A stretch of 64,000 nt of DNA from Streptomyces pseudovenezuelae (lineage in GTDB: Bacteria > Actinomycetota > Actinomycetes > Streptomycetales > Streptomycetaceae). Position 1 is the stretch's first letter, and every line of letters begins with the position of its first letter. The stretch lies in NCBI RefSeq assembly GCF_001513955.1, contig NZ_KQ948153.1, forward strand, positions 89,232 through 153,231, given 5' to 3'. Positions 8,895 through 17,557 of the stretch are shown here, piece after piece. The notes under the pieces were generated by a model. The model worked only from the letters and a program-made list of their open reading frames with translations, ran no database searches and was not told the DNA's origin. Both the position numbers and the translations under genes were made by a program.

Positions 8895-9839
8895 TCAGGC
8901 GGCAGGGGCGACGATGACGGTCTTGCCGTGCAGCTCGCCCGCGGCGGCCCGGGTGTGGACCGCCGCCAGCTCCGCCAGCGGCACCCGCTGCGCCACGTCG
9001 ACGCGCAGCTCGCCGGAGTCGACCAGCTCCACCAGCCGCGCCAGCTGTCCGGCGTCGCTGGTGACGAACAGGTCGATGCCGCGCACGCCGCGCTGTTCGT
9101 CGCCGGGCGCGGGCATCCACACCGTGGTGTTCACCAGCACCCCGCCGGAACGGATCAGGGTGGGCAGCGCGGCCAGTTGTGCCGGGTCGACCGGCGCGAG
9201 GTTGAGCACGACGTCGACGGGCTCGGTCACCGCCGCGGTCACCTCGGTGGTGGTGTGGTCGACGACCTCGTCGGCGCCCGCCGACCGGACCTGCTCGCTG
9301 CTGCGCGGGCCGGCCGTGGCGATCACGTACGCGCCGGCGTTCTTGGCCAGCTGCACGGCGTAGCCGCCGACCGCACCGCCCGCGCCGTTGATGAGCACAC
9401 GCTGCCCCGGCACCAGCTTCGCGTGATCGAACAGGGCCTGCCAGGCCGTCAGCCCCACCAGCGGCAGCGCGGCGGCGTCGGGCAGCGGGATGCTCCGGGG
9501 TGCCCGGGCCAGTGTCCCGGCCGGAGCCACCACGTACTCCGCGGCCGCGCCGACCCCCGTCATCGGCAGGAAGCCGACGACCTGATCGCCGGCCCCGAGG
9601 CCGGACACGCCCTCGCCCAGCGCTTCGACCGTGCCGGCGACGTCGATGCCGGGCGTGTGCGGCAACGTCACGGGGATGGGGCCCTGCATGAAACCCCCGC
9701 GGATGGTGCCGTCGACGCCGTTGAACGAGGTCGCGGCCACCCGGACCAGAACCTGCCCGGCGCCCGGTACGGGCTGCTCGACCTCCTCGTACCGCAGGAC
9801 GCTCGGGTCGCCGTACTCGTGGAAACGTACTGCCTTCAT
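8895..9839 (-). CDS. NADP-dependent zinc-independent MDR oxidoreductase (quinone oxidoreductase-like)
   Basis: 314-residue medium-chain dehydrogenase/reductase. The N-terminal GroES-like domain begins MKAVRFHEYGDPSVL. The Rossmann motif is NGAGGAVGGYAVQLAK in the middle. No structural zinc Cys cluster is present, as in quinone reductases (QOR/YhdH type). It is read together with the cupin gene and lies downstream of a MmyB-like regulator on the same strand. A 13-bp palindrome at 9952 lies in its upstream region, so control by that regulator is likely. Confidence 0.88.
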   Translation of the reverse strand: MKAVRFHEYGDPSVLRYEEVEQPVPGAGQVLVRVAATSFNGVDGTIRGGFMQGPIPVTLPHTPGIDVAGTVEALGEGVSGLGAGDQVVGFLPMTGVGAAAEYVVAPAGTLARAPRSIPLPDAAALPLVGLTAWQALFDHAKLVPGQRVLINGAGGAVGGYAVQLAKNAGAYVIATAGPRSSEQVRSAGADEVVDHTTTEVTAAVTEPVDVVLNLAPVDPAQLAALPTLIRSGGVLVNTTVWMPAPGDEQRGVRGIDLFVTSDAGQLARLVELVDSGELRVDVAQRVPLAELAAVHTRAAAGELHGKTVIVAPAA

Positions 9840-9951
9840 GGGAAATCCTCGTCTCTCCGGCCGCCAGATCTCGTCGGACCCGGGACCTCCCGTGTCCGAC
9901 TGATCAAGCGTGGCGCGCGTCGGAACCCGGATGAAGGCCTGTCCTATCCCC

Positions 9952-9964
9952 GGACAAGTTGTCC
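9952..9964. promoter_or_regulatory. 13-bp palindrome GGACAA-G-TTGTCC
   Basis: Perfect 6-bp arms around one base, between the regulator stop (9986) and the oxidoreductase start (9839). Candidate operator for the MmyB-like regulator; binding is inferred. Confidence 0.45.
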
Positions 9965-9985
9965 CTGGCGCCGGGGCTCATACGG

Positions 9986-10822
9986 CTAGTGCCCCGCGTA
10001 GTCCCGTACGGAGGACAGGAGTTGGAGCTTCTCGTGGCTGGGTGAGCCGGGTGTGGCGGAGAAGACCAGCAGTTCCTGGGCCTGGTCGGGGTCGATGAGG
10101 CGCTGGCAGTACAACTCCATTTCGCCCAACGCGGCATGGCGATAGCGCTTGAGGTCGTTGTGGTGGGTGACGTCCACCTCGTGCAACCGCCAGATGCCGG
10201 CGAACTCGTCGCTGATCTCCAGCAGCGCGGAGACGATCTCGCCGGCGGTTCCCTCAGGGTCCGCCGTGTACGCCGCCCGGATCTCCGAGGTGAAGACCCG
10301 GCCCCGCAGATCGTGGTCCTCGACGGGGTAGAGCGCGCGTTGCGCCGGGTCGGTGAACCAGCGGTAGACCAGGTAGCGGGAGAGTCCGCTGAAGCGGGTG
10401 TAGTCGCCCAGGAGGGCGATCGCCGGCGGGTTCTGCAGCAGGGTCTCGTTGAACCGGGACATCACCAGGGCGGGGGTGTCCGAGAGCCGTTCGACGATGC
10501 GCAGCATGGTGGGGCTGACGTGGCCGTCGCCCAGGACCCGCCGTGGCGCCGAGTGCCCGGCGAGGTCGAAGAGATGGTCCCGTTCGCTCAGGCTGAGGTG
10601 CAGGGCGCGGGCGATTCCGGCGAGCACCTGTTCGGACGGGACCGGGCCGCGCTGCTGCTCGATCCGGCTGTAGTAGTCGACCGACATGCCGGCCAGCGCG
10701 GCGACCTCCTCGCGCCGCAGCCCGCCGGTACGCCGCCTCGGGCCGCGGGGAAGCCCGACGTCCTCCGGCTGCAGCACCTCCCGGCGCGCCCGCAGGAAGT
10801 CGGCCAGCAACGCCCGGTCCAT
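9986..10822 (-). CDS. MmyB-like helix-turn-helix transcriptional regulator
   Basis: 278 residues. An N-terminal XRE helix-turn-helix (about residues 10-70, RRTGGLRREEVAALAGMSVD followed by YYSRIEQ) is followed by the MmyB/MltR-type ligand-binding domain with WRLHEVDVTHHN and a C-terminal PGSPSHEKLQLL. This family typically sits beside the oxidoreductase it controls, as here. GGAGG lies upstream of the ATG. A fatty-acid-like or other hydrophobic ligand is known for a homologue; the ligand here is unknown. Confidence 0.88.
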   Translation of the reverse strand: MDRALLADFLRARREVLQPEDVGLPRGPRRRTGGLRREEVAALAGMSVDYYSRIEQQRGPVPSEQVLAGIARALHLSLSERDHLFDLAGHSAPRRVLGDGHVSPTMLRIVERLSDTPALVMSRFNETLLQNPPAIALLGDYTRFSGLSRYLVYRWFTDPAQRALYPVEDHDLRGRVFTSEIRAAYTADPEGTAGEIVSALLEISDEFAGIWRLHEVDVTHHNDLKRYRHAALGEMELYCQRLIDPDQAQELLVFSATPGSPSHEKLQLLSSVRDYAGH

Positions 10823-10905
10823 CCCAGCCTCCGCGAACAGGACCCATGCCGAAGGACGGTCCGGTCGGCGAAATCCACCGTAACGGAAAAGCCCTCAGCC
10901 ACTCC

Positions 10906-11298
10906 TCAGCTGTCCAGATCAACCCGCACGGTCAACTGCCCTGCCCCTATGGCCCGTACGGACAGGCTGTTCAGCACGGGCAGCGAGCGCAGGCGTACGG
11001 CGGTGTCGTCGTCCGGCAGGAGATGGGCGGTACCGGTGTGCCACCGCCCCCGGATGCGCACCCGCACCCGCGGCTCGGCCTTGATGTTGCGGACGTACTG
11101 CGACCGTTCGCCGAACTCCGAGACCAGCCAGAAGGAGCCGCCGACCCGCTTGCCGCCCACCGGGGTCCGGCGGGGCAGGCCCGAGACGCGGCCGGTGGTC
11201 TCCAGGACGGTCTGGAGCGGCAGCCGCCGCATGACCGGGTTGAGCAGGCGCTGAACGGCCCTGGCGGTGCGGTACTTGCGCTCGGCGTCCCGGGACAT
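10906..11298 (-). CDS. nitroreductase family deazaflavin-dependent oxidoreductase (Ddn/DUF385-like)
   Basis: 130-residue split beta-barrel protein with ETTGRVSGLPRRTPVGGKRV, the F420 phosphate-contacting segment of the Ddn/FDOR-A group, then WLVSEFGERSQYVRNIKAEP. These proteins transfer hydride from reduced F420 to quinones or other substrates. Monocistronic between the regulator and the EEP gene. F420 use is known for the family, not shown here. Confidence 0.85.
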   Translation of the reverse strand: MSRDAERKYRTARAVQRLLNPVMRRLPLQTVLETTGRVSGLPRRTPVGGKRVGGSFWLVSEFGERSQYVRNIKAEPRVRVRIRGRWHTGTAHLLPDDDTAVRLRSLPVLNSLSVRAIGAGQLTVRVDLDS

Positions 11299-11392
11299 GG
11301 GTGGTGAGACTCCTGCCTCTTGTCTTCCGTAACCTGACGGGCGGCCTCGATGATCTCAGGGTGCGGGCCGGGCGGACGAAGGGGTGTCGGCG

Positions 11393-12211
11393 ATGCGCGT
11401 GGTGACCTGGAACCTGTGGTGGCGCTTCGGCCCGTGGGAGCAACGTCAGAAGGCGATCCTCACGGTGCTGCGGGAGCTGCGTCCGGATGTGGTCGGCCTC
11501 CAGGAGGTGTGGTCGGCCGGCTCCGAGAACCTGGCGGAGTGGCTGGCCGGGGAGCTGGGCCTGCACTGGGCGTGGGCCGCGTCGCCCGCCTCGGAGCGCT
11601 GGCAGCGGCGGATCGGCGACCCGGGGGTGGAGGTCGGCAACGCGGTGCTGAGCCGCTGGCCGGTGATCGACCGGGCCGTCCTGCGGCTGCCCGCCCCTGA
11701 GGACCTGGACGACGGCCGCCTCGCCTTCCACACCAGGCTGGCGGGACCCTCGTACGACATCCCCTTCTTCACCACCCACCTCACCTCGTCCCCCACCGCC
11801 TCGGCGATCCGCTGCCAACAGGTCACGGCACTCGCGGAGTTCGTGGCGGCGCACAGGTCGGGCACCGACTTCCCGCCCGTCATCACCGGCGACTTCAACG
11901 CCTGGCCCGACTCCGACGAGGTCCGCCTCTTCGGCGGCTACAGGACGGCCCCGGCCGTTCCAGGCCAACTCTTCCTGGACGCCTGGGAGTACGCGGACCC
12001 GTCGGCCCCCTCCGCGACCTGGGATCCGGCGAACCCCTACGTCCGCGTGGCCCCGCCGGCCCGCATCGACTACATCCACGTGGGCCCACCGAACGCATCC
12101 GGCCTCGGTCACGTCCTGAACGTGCGGCGCGCGGGCGACGCCCCGGTGGACGGCGTCTGGCCGTCGGACCACGCGGCGGCGGTGGCGGAGCTGGCGGACG
12201 GGTCAGAGTGA
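11393..12211 (+). CDS. endonuclease/exonuclease/phosphatase family metal-dependent hydrolase
   Basis: 272-residue EEP-fold protein. Conserved pieces are VVTWNLWW (Asn), GLQEVW (metal-binding Glu), GDFNAWPDSDEV, RIDYIHVG and a terminal PSDHAAAVAEL with the catalytic His. It has no signal peptide, so it acts in the cytoplasm; substrates could be nucleic acid, phospho-inositol or phospholipid. ATG at 11393 is preferred because AAGGGG lies 9 bases upstream. Its 3' end overlaps the converging DUF397 gene by 9 bases. Confidence 0.85.
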   Translation: MRVVTWNLWWRFGPWEQRQKAILTVLRELRPDVVGLQEVWSAGSENLAEWLAGELGLHWAWAASPASERWQRRIGDPGVEVGNAVLSRWPVIDRAVLRLPAPEDLDDGRLAFHTRLAGPSYDIPFFTTHLTSSPTASAIRCQQVTALAEFVAAHRSGTDFPPVITGDFNAWPDSDEVRLFGGYRTAPAVPGQLFLDAWEYADPSAPSATWDPANPYVRVAPPARIDYIHVGPPNASGLGHVLNVRRAGDAPVDGVWPSDHAAAVAELADGSE

Positions 12212-12388
12212 CTTGAGGTGGCCGAGCAGGGCGGCGAAGGCGGCGGGGGTGACGGTGACGACGGTTCGGGCGGGGCCGGAATCGGAATCGGTGTCTGTGA
12301 GGTGGACTCCGTCGGGTTCGGTGGATATGTGGACGCACGCGTCGCCTTCCTGGCAGTAGGACGACTTCTGCCAACGGTCCGTGATCAT
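12203..12388 (-). CDS. DUF397 domain protein
   Basis: 61-residue acidic protein with W-x-K-S-S-Y at the N-terminus and a VTVTPAAFAALLGHLK end, the usual DUF397 pattern. In Streptomyces these small proteins pair with an upstream XRE-DUF5753 regulator of the WhiJ type and modulate it. Here the regulator gene lies 10 bases upstream, so the two are co-transcribed. Confidence 0.88.
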   Translation of the reverse strand: MITDRWQKSSYCQEGDACVHISTEPDGVHLTDTDSDSGPARTVVTVTPAAFAALLGHLKSL

Positions 12389-12398
12389 GCGGACTCCC

Positions 12399-13250
12399 TC
12401 AGAGGTTCTGGGCGATGGAACGGATCAGATCCCGAGACTTGCCGGGACTCAGAGCGGTGGCTTCCACGACGTCGAGCAGGTGCCGGTACTTCGTCAGAAG
12501 AGCCTCGGCGTCGAGGAGGACCGGCCCGTGAAACTGGTCGAGCTGTGCGGTGTCGAGCTGCGGTACGGGCCCGTACAGGTAGTTGATGGACTGACCCGAG
12601 CCGGGGAAGGCGCCGACGTCGAACGGCAGCACACGGATCGTGACGTGCTGCTGCTCGCTCATGTCGAGCAGATGCCGTAGCTGGGCACGGGCCACGTCCC
12701 GGCCACCGACCCGCATGCGCAGGGCCGCCTCGTGCACGGTCGTGCGATACGGCGTCGGGTCGGCGCCGTAGAGGAGGCCCTGCCGCTTGATCCGGTGCGA
12801 GACCCGGTGTTCGATCGCGGGTGGTGAGGGTTCCGGGATGACGTGCCGGAAGATCTCGCGTGCGTGGTCGGCAGTCTGGAGCAGCCCCGGCATATGGGAG
12901 GTGTACGCGGTCCGTATGGCGGTGGCGTGATGCTCCAGCTCGGCGAGGTCGAGGAGTCCCGAAGGCAGGACTTCGCGGTACGACTCCCACCAGCCGAACA
13001 GCCTGTCGGTCGCCATGCCGACCAGAGCCTCGACGAACGCCTGGTCCGGGCAGGAGTAGATGCTGGCCAGCGCGCGGATACGGTCGGGGCTCACCCCGAA
13101 CCGTCCGGATTCCACGTTGCTGAGCTGTCCTTGGCTCGTACCCAGTGTGCGCGCGGCCTCGGTCGCCGTCAGGCCCGAGCGCTCACGCATCTTGCGCAGC
13201 TCCACAGCGATCCGGAGGCGGCGGGCCGTCAGCGGGGGCCTTGTGGACAT
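12399..13250 (-). CDS. XRE family regulator with DUF5753 domain (WhiJ-like)
   Basis: 283 residues. The helix-turn-helix spans about residues 10-65 (LTATEAARTLGTSQGQLSNVESG); the remainder is DUF5753, with MPGLLQTADHAREIF and ITIRVLPFDVGAF-type segments (here VTIRVLPFDVGAF). The ATG at 13250 has AGGAAGAG upstream. Together with the DUF397 gene downstream and the ATP-binding gene divergently placed at 13453, it forms a complete WhiJ/AbaA-type regulatory set. Such sets affect development and antibiotic production in Streptomyces; the targets of this one are unknown. Confidence 0.88.
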   Translation of the reverse strand: MSTRPPLTARRLRIAVELRKMRERSGLTATEAARTLGTSQGQLSNVESGRFGVSPDRIRALASIYSCPDQAFVEALVGMATDRLFGWWESYREVLPSGLLDLAELEHHATAIRTAYTSHMPGLLQTADHAREIFRHVIPEPSPPAIEHRVSHRIKRQGLLYGADPTPYRTTVHEAALRMRVGGRDVARAQLRHLLDMSEQQHVTIRVLPFDVGAFPGSGQSINYLYGPVPQLDTAQLDQFHGPVLLDAEALLTKYRHLLDVVEATALSPGKSRDLIRSIAQNL

Positions 13251-13452
13251 GTGTGAACTCTTCCTGGACGCACGTTCCATACACGGTCACCCGCATGGGT
13301 GAAAAACGTCGAAGTATCTCCAGGGGCGGCAAATGGCATTTGCTGGACCTCTATCGTCATATCCAGGCGCCCCGTCTGGAAGCGCACCGTGGGACGCCGC
13401 GGCGGAGACACCAGGCACTCGTCCAACTCCCCTCAGTGACCGGAGACTTCCG

Positions 13453-13881
13453 ATGGCCACCGTATCCCCGTCCTGGAACTACACCCTGCATCTTCCGCAC
13501 GATCCACGCGCACCGGGGATCGCGAGGGGCGCTCTGAGGCTGATCCTTGCCGCGCACCGGTTGCCCGACCTCACACCCACCGCGGAGCTACTCGCGGCAG
13601 AACTGCTGGCGAACGCGCACTGCCACACGAAAGGCCCCTACGCCTTCCGCCTCCTCTCCCCGGCCCCCGGACGGATCCGGGTCGCCGTCTGGGACACGGA
13701 CCCCCGCGTCCCGCCCGGCTTCACCTCCGACCAGCCGCCACCCGCACCGGACGCCGAACACGGCCGGGGCCTGAGCCTGGTCCGTGCCTGCGCGGACGCG
13801 ACGGGCGTGTCGGTACTGCGCGAGCTGGGCGCGTCGAGGGGCGGGAAGCTGCTGTGGGCGGAGTGCGGGGTGCCGGGGTGA
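13453..13881 (+). CDS. ATP-binding protein (anti-sigma-factor-like HATPase)
   Basis: 142-residue single GHKL/HATPase_c domain. The N box is LAAELLANAHCHTKGPY, the G1 region IRVAVWDTDPRVPP, and the G2 region EHGRGLSLVRACADATG. This is the RsbW/SpoIIAB-like fold common in Streptomyces next to XRE-DUF5753 genes. GGAG lies 8 bases before the ATG. Probably a small protein kinase or nucleotide-dependent partner of the divergent regulator. Confidence 0.85.
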   Translation: MATVSPSWNYTLHLPHDPRAPGIARGALRLILAAHRLPDLTPTAELLAAELLANAHCHTKGPYAFRLLSPAPGRIRVAVWDTDPRVPPGFTSDQPPPAPDAEHGRGLSLVRACADATGVSVLRELGASRGGKLLWAECGVPG

Positions 13882-13931
13882 TGAGCCGGGCCATACTGGG
13901 AGAAGTGACCGCTGTTCACCAGGAGCCGACC

Positions 13932-14207
13932 ATGAGCGCACAGCCCGAGCACGGCTGGGGAGCGATGCCCCTCCCGGAGATCCGGACCGTGGACGACCTG
14001 CGCAGCGCGCTCAGCCGCTACGGCTTCCCCGGCGACCGGGAGCGTTTCGAAACGGAGCTGGCGGCCGCCATAGGTGCCTCGCCCACCAACGACTTCGCGG
14101 GTGCCGCAGCTGTCGTCCGGGCCTACCGGCACCGGGTTCTGATCAGGAACTCACCCGAGATCATGACGGCCCTGGAAGAGGCCCGTGGCGGAGGCGGCGG
14201 TACGTGA
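13932..14207 (+). CDS. DUF6247-like protein, possible antitoxin
   Basis: 91-residue protein with PEIRTVDDLRSALSRYGFPGD, a helical middle and a glycine-rich end. AGGAG lies 6 bases before the ATG. Its stop overlaps the GTG start of a 75-residue gene (GTGA), the layout of type II toxin-antitoxin pairs. DUF6247 proteins are commonly found in such pairs. The assignment is moderate. Confidence 0.6.
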   Translation: MSAQPEHGWGAMPLPEIRTVDDLRSALSRYGFPGDRERFETELAAAIGASPTNDFAGAAAVVRAYRHRVLIRNSPEIMTALEEARGGGGGT

Positions 14208-14431
14208 ACGAGATCCCGCTGGAGGAGGCCGAGCCGGCCAGGAAGGCGTTCGGCGATCTGACGGAGGGGGAGCGGGAGGTGGTCCGCGCGGCACTCGCCG
14301 CCATTGCCCGGGACCCGGCGGTGGGCCGCGAGATTCCCGGCTGGCGCCCTCCGTCCCTGGCGTACACGCATACACCGGGCCTGGGGGTGACGGTCGTCTA
14401 TTACTTCCGTGATCCGCAGGTGTTGGACTGA
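14204..14431 (+). CDS. small RelE/ParE-like protein, possible toxin
   Basis: 75-residue protein. The helical hairpin (FGDLTEGEREVVRAALAAIA) followed by a beta-rich WRPPSLAYTHTPGLGVTVVYYF resembles RelE/ParE toxins. It ends about 15 residues earlier than usual members, at RDPQVLD, so it may be truncated or belong to a shorter family. Coupled to the upstream DUF6247-like gene. Confidence 0.5.
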   Translation: MNEIPLEEAEPARKAFGDLTEGEREVVRAALAAIARDPAVGREIPGWRPPSLAYTHTPGLGVTVVYYFRDPQVLD

Positions 14432-14444
14432 GGCGGTCCTTCGG

Positions 14445-15164
14445 CTATGCCTTCGGAACGATCCATTCTCTCGGCTCGTCCAGGCCGTCGGGTTGGTACA
14501 GCACGGACTCTGGACGCTCGGTGCCGGGGACGGCGAACGCCAGCTTGCCCCGTGCGCACTTGCCTGCGGTCACCGTCACTTCGAACGGGAACTCCGGCTT
14601 CGGGAAGTCGCTATAGGTGGAGCTCGACGGGTTGATACGGCCTCCGTCGCCGTAGTACAGCGTCCAGCTGGTGGTGTTGTCGGTGTACGAACCTCTGGTC
14701 CCGCACAGCTTCAGATCCGCGTACGCCCACACGTAACCCGGCTCCCCGGCCTCTTCACTCGCCTTGCCGACCGAGGTGAAGCCCTGTTTGTAGTCGAGCA
14801 CGGTCAGGCTGCCTTCGAACGGCTTGGCCGGGTCGGTGTTTTGCACCCTCCAGGTGGTGCCGAAGGCCAAGGCCTTGGACGACGGGGGTGACGAGGCAGG
14901 TGCCTCAACCGCTCCGGGTGTGGGGAGCACGGTCTGTGCGCTGGTAACTGTCGTGGTGGCCGTCGCCGAAGGACCCGCCTTGTCGGCGCCGGAGTCGGCC
15001 GTGACGCCGATCAGCACTCCGACGAGGAGGCCGGCGAGAACGGCGCCTGCAAGGAGCAGGACGCTCCTCCGGGAGCGCGCGGGACGCGGCGGTTGAGCGG
15101 CGTCATCGGAGGCCTGAGCGTGCAGTGGCCCGTCGGGAGGTCCCGACGGGGACGGGCTGTTCAT
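14445..15164 (-). CDS. membrane-anchored hypothetical protein
   Basis: 239 residues. A proline-rich cytoplasmic segment is followed by basic residues and one membrane segment (SVLLLAGAVLAGLLVGVLIGV, shown shortened: about residues 33-53), then a Thr/Ala/Pro-rich linker and an extracellular beta-domain with TWRVQNTDPAKPFEGSLTVL and two Cys. The C-terminal part resembles DUF4352-type domains of actinobacterial surface proteins. No clear ribosome-binding site before the ATG at 15164. Convergent with the toxin-like gene, with 13 bases between stops. Confidence 0.7.
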   Translation of the reverse strand: MNSPSPSGPPDGPLHAQASDDAAQPPRPARSRRSVLLLAGAVLAGLLVGVLIGVTADSGADKAGPSATATTTVTSAQTVLPTPGAVEAPASSPPSSKALAFGTTWRVQNTDPAKPFEGSLTVLDYKQGFTSVGKASEEAGEPGYVWAYADLKLCGTRGSYTDNTTSWTLYYGDGGRINPSSSTYSDFPKPEFPFEVTVTAGKCARGKLAFAVPGTERPESVLYQPDGLDEPREWIVPKA

Positions 15165-15333
15165 GGTTTCAGCGTGCGACGGGCAGGCTGTTCGCGCACT
15201 CCGGACCACGTCTGCCTCACGGCTGCTTCGACGTGCGGTGCACCCGGCCTGGTGCTCAACTGGAAACCGGATCCCATCGAGCACAGGACGTTGCGATGAG
15301 CGGCAACGGAACTCGACGCGGGCCCTTATGGCG

Positions 15334-15411
15334 CCTGCGACGGAAATGTACGCGCCGCATCTCGACAGGGACGGCGACGGCGTGGCCTGCGAGCCGTACG
15401 CGGGGCCTTGA
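15334..15411 (+). pseudogene. relic of an excalibur calcium-binding domain
   Basis: The short reading ends with YAPHLDRDGDGVACEPY, which is the C-terminal half of the excalibur motif (D-x-D-x-D-G calcium loop plus Cys). The N-terminal half of the domain and any signal peptide are missing, so it looks like a gene fragment. Confidence 0.4.
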
Positions 15412-15444
15412 CGCGACGGCGACCGAAATCTCTCGCGGGGACGC

Positions 15445-16581
15445 TCAGTCGCCTCGCTCCTCCCCCGTGAACATGCTGATCAGGCCGTGAGGGGTGTCGG
15501 CGCCGAACATCAGGGCGTAGAGCTCCGTGCCCTCCTCGGCCGTTTCGGCGCTGCGGGGGAACATGGCGTGCTCGTGCTCGGTGAGCGCGGTCTCGATGTC
15601 GTCGGGGTGGGCCGCCAGAGCCTTGGCGAGCTCCGCGCCGTCGAGCATGGCGAGGTTGGCGCCCTCGCCGTTCGGGGCGGCGACGTGGGCGGCGTCGCCG
15701 ATCAGGGTCACGCCCGGCACCCGCTCCCAGCGGTGCTCGACGGGCAGGGCGGCGAAGTGGCGCAGGACCGGGGCGGTGTCGGCGTCGGTGATCAGCGCGG
15801 TGAGTTCCGGCGCCCAGCCCTCGAACTCCCGCGCTATCCGGGCGACGGCCGCGGCGGAGTCGGTGAAGTCGATGTCCGCGAACCAGTCCTGCGGCCGGGC
15901 GAGCATCACGTACGTGTGCAGGTTGCCGCCCCGCTCCCGGTGCGTCACGAAACCCTTGCCCGGCGCGAGCACGAACAGCGCCCCGGCTCCGACCACCTTC
16001 GCGCTGGCCGGGTGCCGGGTGTCGGAGTCGTGCAGGTACACCTCGACGCAGGACATGCCGGTGTACTCGGGCCTCGCGGCGGACAGCAGCGGCCGTACCC
16101 GGGACCATGCCCCGTCCGCGCCGACCAGGAGTTCGGTGACGACCGAGGTGCCGTCGGCGAACGTCACCTCGTGGCGGCCCCCGCCCAGCGCCCGGGTGCC
16201 GCTGACCTTGTGGCCCCAGCGGACCGTGCCGGGCGGCAGCGAGTCCAGCAGGAGCTGCCGCAGCTCGCCGCGCTGCACCTCGGGGCGGCCGCCGGTGCCG
16301 TCGTCGGCCTTGTCGAAGAGGACCGTGCCGTCCCGGTCGACCAGCCGTGTCGCCTCGCGGCCCTCCAGGATCAGGCCGTGGAACTCGTCCTCCAGGCCGG
16401 CCGCCCGCAGGGCCAACAGGCCGTTGTGGTCGTGGATGTCGAGCATTCCGCCCTGGGCGCGGGCCGTGGGGGAGGACTCCGCCTCGTACACGGTGGCCGG
16501 GATGCCGTGGACGTGCAGGACGCGGGCGAGCGTGAGGCCGCCGAGTCCGGCGCCGATGATCGTGACGTGGGTGGTGGTCAT
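15445..16581 (-). CDS. FAD-dependent monooxygenase (Tet(X)-like)
   Basis: 378-residue class A flavoprotein monooxygenase. GAGLGGLTLARVL near residue 10 binds the FAD ADP part, the DG segment is LLVGADGAWSRVRPLL, and the GD motif is LIGDAAHVAAPNGEGANLAM. Length and spacing match Tet(X)-type and aromatic-ring hydroxylases. AAGGAG lies upstream of the ATG. Antibiotic inactivation is possible but cannot be inferred from these motifs alone. Confidence 0.88.
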   Translation of the reverse strand: MTTTHVTIIGAGLGGLTLARVLHVHGIPATVYEAESSPTARAQGGMLDIHDHNGLLALRAAGLEDEFHGLILEGREATRLVDRDGTVLFDKADDGTGGRPEVQRGELRQLLLDSLPPGTVRWGHKVSGTRALGGGRHEVTFADGTSVVTELLVGADGAWSRVRPLLSAARPEYTGMSCVEVYLHDSDTRHPASAKVVGAGALFVLAPGKGFVTHRERGGNLHTYVMLARPQDWFADIDFTDSAAAVARIAREFEGWAPELTALITDADTAPVLRHFAALPVEHRWERVPGVTLIGDAAHVAAPNGEGANLAMLDGAELAKALAAHPDDIETALTEHEHAMFPRSAETAEEGTELYALMFGADTPHGLISMFTGEERGD

Positions 16582-16739
16582 GGAGACTCCTTGCGCGTCG
16601 TGGGGCCGCCGGGTGGGTCCGGTGGCGTCTCCAGAAAGGTTCCGGGGCCCCGTCGACAGGCCGCCGACACCGAACCGACACCCCCGACAGACGCCCGACA
16701 CCGCGCCGACGCCGACGCCGACCCGAAGTTGAAGCCCCT

Positions 16740-16868
16740 GCCGCGCGTGGAGACGGCGTCGGCCGAGCCGGCCGCCGCGTTCCAGATCGTGTGCGACGCC
16801 ACCAGCGAGCAGGTCGACAGGTGGAGAGGCTGGAGGCGTTGAAGTCGCTGCCGGACTCGTGGTTCGCG
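16740..16868 (+). pseudogene. possible gene fragment
   Basis: A short reading with AEPAAAFQIVCDATSEQVDR stops after a frame change, and LEALKSLPDSWFA continues in another frame. It looks like the decayed end of a small protein gene; I do not recognise the family. The rest of 16582-16739 holds CCGACA-rich low-complexity sequence and the ribosome-binding site of the monooxygenase. Confidence 0.25.
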
Positions 16869-17468
16869 TCAGTCGGCCCGGAGCAGGGCGCGCAGCTCGG
16901 TGGTGTCGATGATGTGGGCCCGTGAGGGGAAGACGCGGTGGAGCAGGACCTCGTGGACTTCGGTGTCCGGGTCGGCGACGCCGTCCGACAGGACGTAGAG
17001 CTGGTAGTCGCGGTCGGCGGCGTCGATGACGGTGGACAGGACGGCGCCACTGGTGCTGATGCCGGAGACGACCAGGGTGGTGATGCCGCGCTCCCGCAGC
17101 TGCTGGTCGAGGTCGGTGGTGGACATGCCGCCGTGGCGGATCTTGCGCACGACGATGTCGCTGTCCTGGGGAGCCAGGCGCTCGTGGACGGCGGTGCCAG
17201 GGTCCTCGTGGTGCAGGACGCGGTGGTGGGCCAGCGGGGCGAAGGACTTGTTGGAGGCCGGGATCGCGTCCCAGTCGGTATCGGTGAAGCCGACGCGTAC
17301 GTAGGCGATGGTGCCGCCATGCGCGCGAACGTCGGCGATGGCCCCTTCCACACGACCGAGCAGCGCGTTCCGGTCCTCGCCTTCGGGCACAAAGGCCAGG
17401 ATCGCGGGCTGGTAGTCCATGACGAGAAGAGCGGTGCGGGCGGGGTCAAGCGCGGGGGCGGTGTTCAC
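16869..17468 (-). CDS. isochorismatase-like hydrolase
   Basis: 199-residue cysteine-hydrolase-fold protein: LLVMDYQ (catalytic Asp), VVRKIRHGGMSTTDLDQQLR (catalytic Lys) and GISTSGAVLSTVIDA where the nucleophilic Cys is expected. The Cys is replaced, as in true isochorismatases (vinyl ether hydrolases such as PhzD) and unlike nicotinamidases. The GTG start has AAGGAG upstream. It lies 89 bases after the MFS gene on the same strand and is probably co-transcribed with it. Confidence 0.82.
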   Translation of the reverse strand: MNTAPALDPARTALLVMDYQPAILAFVPEGEDRNALLGRVEGAIADVRAHGGTIAYVRVGFTDTDWDAIPASNKSFAPLAHHRVLHHEDPGTAVHERLAPQDSDIVVRKIRHGGMSTTDLDQQLRERGITTLVVSGISTSGAVLSTVIDAADRDYQLYVLSDGVADPDTEVHEVLLHRVFPSRAHIIDTTELRALLRAD

Positions 17469-17557
17469 GCGAGTTCTCCTTAACCGGTGGTGTGCCAGGT
17501 CGACGCGGACACGCACCGGGGACCGGCTGCGGCCTGCGGGTGGCACGTTGTGGTGCC

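Noticed and set aside
15445..16581. Rifamycin monooxygenase (Rox) assignment for the flavoprotein
   Set aside because: It is about 100 residues too short for Rox and has no RAE upstream; Tet(X)-like is the safer call.
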